NCBI GenBank assembly: GCA_019747165.1
Contig: JAIERC010000462.1
Span: forward strand, 1-6,378
From: Sphingomonas sp.
GTDB lineage: Bacteria; Pseudomonadota; Alphaproteobacteria; Sphingomonadales; Sphingomonadaceae
Direction: 5' to 3'
DNA length: 6,378 bases
Shown: positions 1 through 5,511 of the stretch, piece after piece
How positions within the stretch are numbered: position 1 is the stretch's first letter
How the letters are laid out: the number at the start of each line of letters is the position of its first letter
Translations under genes and position numbers: made by a program
The notes under the pieces: generated by a model
The model's database searches: none
What the model saw: only the letters and a program-made list of their open reading frames with translations
Told to the model about the DNA's origin: nothing

Positions 1-388
1 GATCGACCAGATCGTGGCTGCCCGCCTGGCTGAAACCCAGAATCACCTGGTTCCCCTTGCGTTCGGCATGAAAGCTCGCGCGGCGGCGACTATGCGGCGG
101 GGACAGCAAGGGCATGCGGATTTGGGTCGTCAGCCCCTGAGCGGCCAGTGCCCCCGCGATCCGGTCAATAATGAACTGCGCATAGCTTTCCTCATCCAGA
201 TGCTGGAGCTGGCACCCGCCACAGCGCGGAAAATGCTGGCAGGGCGGCGTCTGGTGATGCGGACCGGGCACGACCTGGCCATCACTGGTCAGCGTATCGC
301 CCGGTGCCGCGAGTGCCGCGTGGCGGCCATCAGCCGTTACCCCCTCGCCCCGCCCGGCGACGCGCACGATGATGTCTTGATCAGTCAT
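1..388 (-). CDS. RlmD/RumA-type 23S rRNA (uracil-5)-methyltransferase, N-terminal part (cut by left edge)
   Basis: Only the first 129 residues are visible; the gene runs off the left edge, so the SAM-binding methyltransferase domain is not seen. Residues 50-59 show the arrangement C-x5-C-x2-C (Cys50, Cys56, Cys59) followed by GGCQLQH-type residues and an aromatic-rich helix (SYAQF). In RumA/RlmD this arrangement supplies three ligands of a 4Fe-4S cluster; the fourth Cys would lie beyond the edge. Family members use S-adenosylmethionine to make 5-methyluridine in rRNA or tRNA. The segment before the cysteines (residues 1-49) resembles a TRAM RNA-binding domain but is shorter than in E. coli RlmD. 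The ATG at 388 overlaps the stop of the upstream cofactor-repair gene as ATGA and is preceded by a strong purine-rich ribosome-binding site. Whether the target is U1939 of 23S rRNA, another rRNA site or tRNA cannot be decided from this fragment, so no symbol is given. Confidence 0.9.
   Translation of the reverse strand, partial: MTDQDIIVRVAGRGEGVTADGRHAALAAPGDTLTSDGQVVPGPHHQTPPCQHFPRCGGCQLQHLDEESYAQFIIDRIAGALAAQGLTTQIRMPLLSPPHSRRRASFHAERKGNQVILGFSQAGSHDLVD
385..388 (-). promoter_or_regulatory. ATGA stop-start overlap (cofactor-repair enzyme / RNA methyltransferase)
   Basis: The stop of the NAD(P)H-hydrate repair gene overlaps the start of the RNA methyltransferase gene. Together with the purine-rich site just upstream, this indicates coupled translation and one mRNA. 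Confidence 0.6.
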
Positions 389-1680
389 ACCCCTCCCCTG
401 ACGGCGCTGAGCGCAAAAGCAAGGTCATCGGCAATGAAAGCACCCGCGCAGCGGCGGGCGGCGGCGGCATGCAGCCAGACCCCGGCAGCGGCGGCATCGA
501 TCGGCGGCAAGCCCGACGCCAGCATTGCCACAATCGCACCAGCGAGTACATCGCCAGTGCCTGCCGTCGACAGCCAACTGCTCCCCGGTTCAGCGACGAT
601 TACGCGGCCCTTTGGGTCGGCAATGACGGTATCTGCACCCTTGAATACGACCACCGCGCCGCTGCACCGTGCCGCCTCCCTGGTCCGGTCGATCTTGCTG
701 CCAGCGCCTTGGCCAAACAAAGCGGCGAATTCCCCGGCATGCGGCGTTAGGATCATCGGCACGCGACGGGCAGGAAGCTGATCAACGCTCACCAGATGCA
801 GCGCATCGCCATCAATCAGCAGCTTGTGCGCTGTGGATAGCGCATCCGCCAGTTTTGCCCGGGCACCCTCGTCGCGCCCAAGCCCCGGCCCGATCACCAA
901 AGCTCCGATCCGGGGTTCGGCCAGCGTTGTCGCACTGAGCGGCCGATGGACCAAAGCATGCGGCCCGCCGCCCTCTCCATCCAGCACAGTGACATAGCCG
1001 GCCCCGCTACGCAGGGCGGCAATGGCGGCAAGCAGTCCCGCTCCTGCCATCGCCCCGCCGATCACCGCGACCATCCCGCGCGAATATTTGTGCGCCTCTG
1101 GCGGCGGCGGGCCGAGCACTGGCGGGGCCAGAACCATTGTCGTTCTCGGCAGGTCCAGGCCAAGATCAACCACATCAATCGTCCCGCACAGACTGGCCGA
1201 TGGCTGGAGCAGATGGCCGGGCTTCATTGCCCCAAGTGCGACGGTGCGATCAAAGGCTGGCACCGCGCCCAGCGCCGCCGCAATCGCAGGATCAATGGCC
1301 CGTGCCAGCCCGGTGCCGAACAGGCAATCGACCAGCACCGGCCCGGGCGCAGCGTCAGCCAATGCCTCAACCGGGCCATGCCAGGCGGCGCGCGCGCGGC
1401 TCGCCGCATCGGTACGCGGCGCTGCAATGGCGGCAACCCGCACCGATAGCCCCGCCTCGGCCAGCCGACACGCGACGACATAGCCGTCGCCACCGTTGTT
1501 GCCGGGTCCACAAATGACCAAAACGCGCCGACCGTTAGCTTGCTGTGCGACAATATCCGCGACCCCAGCCCCGGCCTGCGCCATCAGATCATCAACGCTG
1601 CGGCCCGCCGCGATCGCCTGATCCTCGGCCGCGCGCATTTCGGTCGCCGTGACGATCGGCAAACCGGCAGTCGGCGTCAT
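385..1680 (-). CDS. nnr: Bifunctional NAD(P)H-hydrate epimerase / ADP-dependent NAD(P)H-hydrate dehydratase, epimerase half apparently shortened
   Basis: This enzyme repairs NADHX and NADPHX, the hydrated dead-end forms of reduced nicotinamide cofactors, in the cytoplasm. The N-terminal YjeF-type domain interconverts the R and S epimers. The C-terminal ribokinase-like domain dehydrates the S form using ADP. Epimerase motifs visible are the N-terminal MRAAED helix, GNNGGDGYVVA (residues 60-70) and LFGTGL (120-125). Dehydratase motifs are HKYSRG (197-202), VIGPGLGRD (262-270), DGDALHL (290-296), LTPHAGEF (311-318), FKGADTVI (346-353) and GTGDVLAG (374-381), whose Asp377 is the expected catalytic residue. 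At 431 aa it is shorter than usual (E. coli YjeF/NnrD is about 515). The usual stretch with the (V/I)D(I/V/L)PSG motif, expected between residues about 137 and 138, is missing, so epimerase activity is doubtful while the dehydratase looks complete. It starts at an ATGA overlap with the lipoprotein gene, without a clear ribosome-binding site, which suggests translational coupling. Confidence 0.95.
   Translation of the reverse strand: MTPTAGLPIVTATEMRAAEDQAIAAGRSVDDLMAQAGAGVADIVAQQANGRRVLVICGPGNNGGDGYVVACRLAEAGLSVRVAAIAAPRTDAASRARAAWHGPVEALADAAPGPVLVDCLFGTGLARAIDPAIAAALGAVPAFDRTVALGAMKPGHLLQPSASLCGTIDVVDLGLDLPRTTMVLAPPVLGPPPPEAHKYSRGMVAVIGGAMAGAGLLAAIAALRSGAGYVTVLDGEGGGPHALVHRPLSATTLAEPRIGALVIGPGLGRDEGARAKLADALSTAHKLLIDGDALHLVSVDQLPARRVPMILTPHAGEFAALFGQGAGSKIDRTREAARCSGAVVVFKGADTVIADPKGRVIVAEPGSSWLSTAGTGDVLAGAIVAMLASGLPPIDAAAAGVWLHAAAARRCAGAFIADDLAFALSAVRGGV
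389..399 (-). promoter_or_regulatory. Ribosome-binding site of the RNA methyltransferase gene
   Basis: On the minus strand the 11 bases before the ATG at 388 read AGGGGAGGGGT, one of the best Shine-Dalgarno-like stretches among the internal gene starts here. It lies inside the last codons of the cofactor-repair gene, so the methyltransferase can be translated both by coupling at the ATGA overlap and by independent ribosome binding. It supports the chosen start. Confidence 0.6.
1677..1680 (-). promoter_or_regulatory. ATGA stop-start overlap (lipoprotein / cofactor-repair enzyme)
   Basis: The TGA of the lipoprotein gene and the ATG of the NAD(P)H-hydrate repair gene share bases on the minus strand. 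No Shine-Dalgarno sequence is visible in the 20 bases upstream, so translation of the repair enzyme probably depends on ribosomes finishing the lipoprotein. Confidence 0.6.
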
Positions 1681-2090
1681 GGTGCAGGTGGCGTCGGTCG
1701 GCCAATAGTCGCCGGCAAACGATAACGATCCCCGCCCAGCGCCACTTCAATCTGGTCTTTGCCCAACACTTTCACATGCGCCGCCTCCGCGCCGTCGGCA
1801 GCGATCACGCCGCGCCCGTCCGTCGTCACGCGGAAACGATGAAAACCACCATCGGGATGCCGAATCGTCAACAACAGTCCCTGATCATCCGTCTGACGCT
1901 CAACCGTGCAGGTCGCGGCAAAGACATCGCTCCCCCGCCGCGCGCAGACGATTCGCGCAGGATTGAGATCAACGATCGCTTTGGGCGCGGTGGTGCTGGT
2001 TGTCACCGGCGCAGAAATTGGCGTCGTCCCGTCGCAGCTGGCAAGCATCGGGACGGCTAGGCCGAAAAAGAACAGGCGACGGCGGATCAT
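1677..2090 (-). CDS. Small predicted lipoprotein of unknown function
   Basis: A 137-residue protein that I do not recognise. The N-terminus has a basic stretch (MIRRR), a hydrophobic core (LFFFGLAVPML) and a lipobox LASC with Cys19, so it should be exported, lipidated and cleaved by signal peptidase II. The residue after the Cys is Asp; in E. coli Asp at this place retains lipoproteins in the inner membrane, but this rule may not hold in alphaproteobacteria. A Thr/Ser/Pro-rich linker (about 21-37) leads to a compact domain with two cysteines (Cys49 and Cys61) that could form a disulfide in the periplasm, followed by likely beta strands (LLLTIRHPDGGFHRFRV). The C-terminus is Pro-rich. The ATG at 2090 lies 9 nt after the amidohydrolase stop, with only a weak GAG upstream. 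The stop overlaps the next start as ATGA. The gene is placed as an operon member; no function is assigned. Confidence 0.85.
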   Translation of the reverse strand: MIRRRLFFFGLAVPMLASCDGTTPISAPVTTSTTAPKAIVDLNPARIVCARRGSDVFAATCTVERQTDDQGLLLTIRHPDGGFHRFRVTTDGRGVIAADGAEAAHVKVLGKDQIEVALGGDRYRLPATIGRPTPPAP

Positions 2091-2099
2091 TGCTCGACG

Positions 2100-2810
2100 C
2101 TAGGCGGACTGAATAGCTTGAGCAATGCTCGACAGAACCGGTGCAATCACGCCAGCCCAGTGATCGACGCCGGCCGGGTGATCGATCAACTCATTGCGCA
2201 GTTCAATCGCAAAGCTGGCAATGCCATTTCCCTCGCCGTGGCGATTGAGCGTCATATTCAGATCGCGACCTGAATAGGGCTGATTATCGCCCGTCACGAC
2301 CCCTGCCCCCTGGAACACGGCAATCGCCCGATGGGCGGCCCGTGTGTCGCGATTGTAGAGAATGCCAATTTCCCAGGGGCGCGGTGCACTGCCACTCTCC
2401 AGCGCAGGCGTGAAGCTGTGGATCGAAACGAGCAGGCTTGGCCGGTAACGGTCGATCATCGCGCCAAGCGTGCGATGATAGGGCGCATGGTAGCGCGCTA
2501 TCCGATCAAACCGATCCGCGCCGACATTGCCGGGAATCGGGTGGCCATCGCTAATTTCGGGGACCAACCCGGCATGGTCGGGCGGTCGGTGGAAATCGAT
2601 CACCAGCCGCGAGACCGTCGCCAGGATTGCTGGTGCGCCGAGTTGATCCGCCAGCGCGCGCGTTACCGCTGCTGCACCGATGTCGATGCCGATATGCTTG
2701 TCGAGCAAGGCGGCGGCAATCCCCAGATCGATGCCGGGCGGCACGGCATTGGAGGCATGGTCGCAGATCAGCAAGATCGGGCCATGGCCGGCGATGATTT
2801 CTGGCGTCAT
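2100..2810 (-). CDS. N-formylglutamate amidohydrolase family protein
   Basis: A cytoplasmic hydrolase of 236 residues with no signal peptide. Motifs of the N-formylglutamate amidohydrolase (FGase) family appear in order: CDHASN (16-21), DKHIGIDIGA (38-47), SRLVIDFHR (67-75), SIHSFTP (129-135), EIGILYNRD (147-155), NQPYSG (176-181) and ELRNELI (203-209). The His, Asp and Glu residues in these motifs are the probable metal-binding and catalytic ones, by family knowledge. The best-known members cleave N-formyl-L-glutamate to formate and glutamate at the end of histidine degradation, but no hut genes are visible here. It could act on another N-acyl or N-formyl amino acid, so I give no symbol. The ATG at 2810 is the first Met before the conserved core; its ribosome-binding site is weak (GGTCGCGGTGCC). 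It follows a 223-nt gap with a strong hairpin and leads the left block of close-packed genes. Confidence 0.9.
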   Translation of the reverse strand: MTPEIIAGHGPILLICDHASNAVPPGIDLGIAAALLDKHIGIDIGAAAVTRALADQLGAPAILATVSRLVIDFHRPPDHAGLVPEISDGHPIPGNVGADRFDRIARYHAPYHRTLGAMIDRYRPSLLVSIHSFTPALESGSAPRPWEIGILYNRDTRAAHRAIAVFQGAGVVTGDNQPYSGRDLNMTLNRHGEGNGIASFAIELRNELIDHPAGVDHWAGVIAPVLSSIAQAIQSA

Positions 2811-2840
2811 GGCACCGCGACCAGCAAGGGGTGGGTCTGG

Positions 2841-2871
2841 CGAAGGGTGGCGATGCGATCGCCACCCTTCG
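2841..2871. repeat. Perfect 14-bp inverted repeat (strong hairpin)
   Basis: The arms CGAAGGGTGGCGAT (2841-2854) and ATCGCCACCCTTCG (2858-2871) are exact reverse complements around the 3-nt loop GCG. Two more G-C pairs follow if one base is bulged (2839-2840 with 2873-2874). In the minus-strand transcript it would form a very stable hairpin ending 30 nt before the amidohydrolase ATG. No T-run follows on either strand, so it is not a textbook Rho-independent terminator. It may be an attenuating or stabilising hairpin, or a single copy of a dispersed palindromic repeat. Confidence 0.8.
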
Positions 2872-2969
2872 GCCCTGATAATGCCCGGGGGAAACGGGGA
2901 TCATCCACGGACGCGGCGCACAAGGCGACGGACCCGCTCACCTCTCAACGCAGCAAGGATCGGGCCAAG

Positions 2970-2991
2970 CCCGGATTGCCGTTGATCCGGG
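2970..2991. repeat. Short inverted repeat downstream of ispE
   Basis: The arms CCCGGAT (2970-2976) and ATCCGGG (2985-2991) flank an 8-nt loop, about 43 nt after the ispE stop in the direction of transcription. It is a possible 3' mRNA hairpin for ispE. No T-run follows, and in GC-rich DNA such a stem may arise by chance. Confidence 0.35.
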
Positions 2992-3033
2992 TCAGCGCCT
3001 TGGCCGATAGTCCCAAAACGATACACAAAACTG

Positions 3034-3864
3034 TCACGCCAGTGCCGATTCAAGACACCACCAACCTGGTTGGGCCAGGTGAATCGCAGCGGCAGCAGCC
3101 TGGCGCGCCGCCACCGTTTCGAACAGGGCAAAACAGGTTGCCCCCGATCCCGACATTCGGGCGAGCATCACCGCTGGTTGTGCCTGCAACAACGCCACGA
3201 CATCGCCAATCACCGGCGCCAGCGCACAGGCTGGCATCTCCAGGTCGTTCCGGCCAGCCATAGCGCGGGCAAGCAAATCGCCGGGGCCAATGCCGCCGCG
3301 ATCCTCCCCATCCCAGGCCCGAAATACCGGCCCCGTTGAAACGGCAACACCGGGGTTCACCAGCAGCACCGGTGTGTCGACCAGCCCCGCCACGGGGTCC
3401 AGTTGTTCGCCCTTGCCAGTGCCAACCGCACTCCGCCCAAGCAGGCAGGCCGGCACGTCGGCGCCCAGCGCTTCGGCGATCGTGAATAGCGCCGGGTTGT
3501 CAGTCTCGATGCCAGTCAATCGCGCAAGCGCCCTTAAGGTCGCCGCTGCGTCTGCTGATCCGCCGCCAATGCCCGAAGCAACCGGCAGATGCTTGTCGAG
3601 CACAATGTCCAGCGGCCCCGGATCGCCAAATCGCGCCGAAAACAGCGATACCGCGCGCAGCACCAGATTATCGCCCTCACCCGCCAGGGCAGCGGCAAAA
3701 GGCCCCGTCACGCCAAAGCGGGCCTTATCGGCGCGGCGCAGGGTAATTGTGTCGCCATGCTGCAGAAAGGCAAACAGCGTCTCTAGCTCATGATAGCCAT
3801 CCGGACGTTTGCGACGGACATGCAAGGCGAGGTTGATCTTGGCCGGCGCGCATTCGACAATCAT
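3034..3864 (-). CDS. ispE: 4-diphosphocytidyl-2-C-methyl-D-erythritol kinase
   Basis: IspE is the cytoplasmic GHMP-family kinase of the non-mevalonate (MEP) isoprenoid pathway. It uses ATP to phosphorylate the 2-hydroxyl of 4-diphosphocytidyl-2-C-methyl-D-erythritol. The 276 residues are near the usual length of about 280. Motif 1 is APAKINL (6-12) with the conserved Lys9, followed by RPDGYHELETL (20-30). The glycine-rich ATP loop PVASGIGGGSADAA is at 94-107, Asp136 in GADVP is the expected catalytic Asp, and motif 3 MSGSGATCFALF is at 237-248. All key residues are present. The ATG at 3864 lies 9 nt after the TPR gene stop, with a weak GAGA-type ribosome-binding site, so it is probably co-transcribed with that gene. 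In other alphaproteobacteria ispE also often sits beside a TPR protein gene. Its product feeds ubiquinone synthesis, an indirect functional link with the quinone reductase upstream. Confidence 0.97.
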   Translation of the reverse strand: MIVECAPAKINLALHVRRKRPDGYHELETLFAFLQHGDTITLRRADKARFGVTGPFAAALAGEGDNLVLRAVSLFSARFGDPGPLDIVLDKHLPVASGIGGGSADAAATLRALARLTGIETDNPALFTIAEALGADVPACLLGRSAVGTGKGEQLDPVAGLVDTPVLLVNPGVAVSTGPVFRAWDGEDRGGIGPGDLLARAMAGRNDLEMPACALAPVIGDVVALLQAQPAVMLARMSGSGATCFALFETVAARQAAAAAIHLAQPGWWCLESALA

Positions 3865-3873
3865 GATGGGATC

Positions 3874-5511
3874 TCAGCGGGCGACAAGGCCGTTGGCAAT
3901 TTTCTCAACGATCCGATCAGCATCGCTGTCTTTTGCAAGCAACGCCGCGGCGCGCCAGGCGTAACGGGCTTCATAGCGCCGCCCCGCCTTCCAATAAACG
4001 TCACCAAGATGCTCATTAATGGTGCTGTTGGCCGACTCCCCTTTTGCTGCCGTTTCAAGCAAGGGCAGAGCGCGCATTGTTTCACCCTGGAGGAAATAGG
4101 CCCAGGCTAACGAATCGAGGATCGACAGATCCTGTGGCCGCAGCATGCTGGCACGCTCCAGCAGCTTCGCCGCGACGCTCAGATCGCCGTCATGTTCGAG
4201 CAGTCCATAGCCAAGATAGTTGAGCGCAATCGGCTCATCAGGGGCAAGCGCCACGGCTTTTTCGAGCATGGTTTTGGCCTGGGGCCATTTCCCGGCGCGG
4301 TCCAATGCGCTGCCCAACTGCAAATACAGCACCCAATCCGCTGCTGCCACGTCGCGGTCAATCGCCCGCTGATAGGCACCAACCGCGGCCTCGGCACGGC
4401 CCGCCTCTGTCAACAAATCAGCATAACGACGAAAATCGCTAATCGTGGCACCCGGCGCGTCCGCAAGCGCGGCGGCAGCAGCCAGCGCCGCACCAGCATC
4501 ACCGGACTTGTGGAGCAGCTCAACCCGCTCGGCCTCCGCGACCTGGTAAAAAGCACTGCCCGGCAGGATTCCAGCAAGGACGCTCAGTGCATATTCGGGC
4601 GCATTGTCCCGCGCCAAAGCACTGGCGAGCAGCAAGCGCACCCGATCATTGCCGGGGTCTAATCGCAGCGCGGCCCGCGCGATCACAATCAACAAGCGGG
4701 AGGCTTCACCATCGTTAAGATCGCTCGCCAGGCGGGTGAGGAGATAGGAAATACCCAGCGCCGTGCTGGCCGCACGCCCCGCGCCCAAATTATTCCGCAC
4801 CGCCACCACAGAGGGGTCATTGCCAACAAGCAGGGATCGTGCCGCGTCAGGCTGGCCAGCTTTGGCAAATAATTGGGCGGCGGTAATGCGCAAATCGACC
4901 TGATTACCGTCGGCAAGCAACAGCACCGCGAGCAGATCATTAGCCTCGGTCGTCTTGCCAGCAGCTATCAGCATCAGGGCGCGGCTTTCCTGCGCATAGC
5001 GTCGGGCAATCGCGTTTGTCCCTGCGGCATCAAGCGCGGCCATAGCCATCTTGGGATTATCAATCGCTGCCCAGGCCCGGAACGACGGCACCAGGAAGCT
5101 CAATGCGCCCGTCTTTACCCGCTCAATCGCCGACTGTGTTGCGATCCCATCCCCGGCAAGGCCCGCTTCCGCGAGCGCGAGTATCGCCGAGTCGCCTGGG
5201 GCCATGTTTGCCCGTTCCAGCACTGCCCGTGCGCGGTTGAGCAAGGTGAAATCACCCGCCGAAACCGCAACGCGATAGGCGCGTATCGCAATCACTGCAT
5301 CATTGGGTGCCTCCATCAACGCCACTGCATACCCATTTGCAGCCACACCCACCTTGCCATCAGAATCGGCAGCACGGGCGCGGAGATAGGCGGACAGAAC
5401 CTGCGGATTGCTCTCCGCCAGCGCTGGCATTGGCGCGCCGATCATCAGCAGGCCAATGACAAGGTGCTTACATGTTCGGATAAGTAGGTCCTCCGCCGCC
5501 TTCAGGGACAA
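3874..5511 (-). CDS. Exported tetratricopeptide-repeat protein
   Basis: A largely helical, Ala- and Leu-rich protein, 545 residues if it starts at the TTG at 5511. A hydrophobic stretch ending APMPALA, followed by ES, looks like a signal peptide with an A-x-A site, so the protein should be periplasmic. The C-terminal part holds about four recognisable TPR units (roughly 392-529), including LGSALDRAGKWPQA, LNYLGYGLLE, LDSLAWAYFLQG and the ending INEHLGDVYWKAGRRYEA. That last motif is typical of a proteobacterial TPR family thought to be scaffold-like; no partner is identifiable here. The N-terminal half is probably made of more degenerate helical repeats. The start is uncertain. The frame is open to a GTG at 5547 (80-nt overlap with the oxidoreductase gene), and the first ATG (5445) would cut off most of the signal peptide. 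A good GGAGG site at 5490-5494 lies 8 nt before an in-frame ATC (5481). It ends 9 nt before ispE. Confidence 0.85.
   Translation of the reverse strand: MSLKAAEDLLIRTCKHLVIGLLMIGAPMPALAESNPQVLSAYLRARAADSDGKVGVAANGYAVALMEAPNDAVIAIRAYRVAVSAGDFTLLNRARAVLERANMAPGDSAILALAEAGLAGDGIATQSAIERVKTGALSFLVPSFRAWAAIDNPKMAMAALDAAGTNAIARRYAQESRALMLIAAGKTTEANDLLAVLLLADGNQVDLRITAAQLFAKAGQPDAARSLLVGNDPSVVAVRNNLGAGRAASTALGISYLLTRLASDLNDGEASRLLIVIARAALRLDPGNDRVRLLLASALARDNAPEYALSVLAGILPGSAFYQVAEAERVELLHKSGDAGAALAAAAALADAPGATISDFRRYADLLTEAGRAEAAVGAYQRAIDRDVAAADWVLYLQLGSALDRAGKWPQAKTMLEKAVALAPDEPIALNYLGYGLLEHDGDLSVAAKLLERASMLRPQDLSILDSLAWAYFLQGETMRALPLLETAAKGESANSTINEHLGDVYWKAGRRYEARYAWRAAALLAKDSDADRIVEKIANGLVAR

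Larger units (their letters stand above)
2811..3033. other. Intergenic region between ispE and the amidohydrolase gene
   Basis: This 223-nt stretch is the only sizeable gap in the window. It holds a perfect 14-bp inverted repeat near its amidohydrolase side (2841-2871) and a weaker 7-bp inverted repeat with an 8-nt loop at 2970-2991. I found no tRNA-like fold, no clear -35/-10 pair and no run of T that would mark an intrinsic terminator. A 30-codon reading frame starting with GTG overlaps the ispE stop (2945-3037), but nothing else supports it. The region is the likeliest place for either a transcription end for the right block or a promoter for the left block. Confidence 0.6.

Noticed and set aside
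14..781. Plus-strand open frame of 255 codons at the left end
   Set aside because: It is antisense to both the RNA methyltransferase and the dehydratase domain, with low-complexity Ala/Arg/Pro composition and no motif.
2855..2862. GCGATCGC as a highly iterated palindrome of the cyanobacterial type
   Set aside because: It occurs here only as part of the hairpin, and nothing else suggests a cyanobacterium.
2841..2871. Hairpin as a Rho-independent terminator of ispE
   Set aside because: No T-run follows the stem on the minus strand, and it lies 163 nt from the ispE stop, so I list it only as an inverted repeat.
2551..2904. Minus-strand frame of 117 codons starting in the gap before the amidohydrolase
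   Set aside because: Most of it lies in another frame of the amidohydrolase gene, and its product is Arg/Pro-rich without recognisable features.
2331..3263. Long plus-strand open frame (310 codons) across the amidohydrolase and the gap
   Set aside because: It is antisense to a gene with clear family motifs, its product is Arg/Pro-rich with no recognisable domain, and such open shadows are common in GC-rich DNA.
4873..5487. Plus-strand open frame of 204 codons opposite the TPR gene
   Set aside because: Its Cys/His/Arg-rich product has no domain order, and the opposite strand carries the real TPR motifs.
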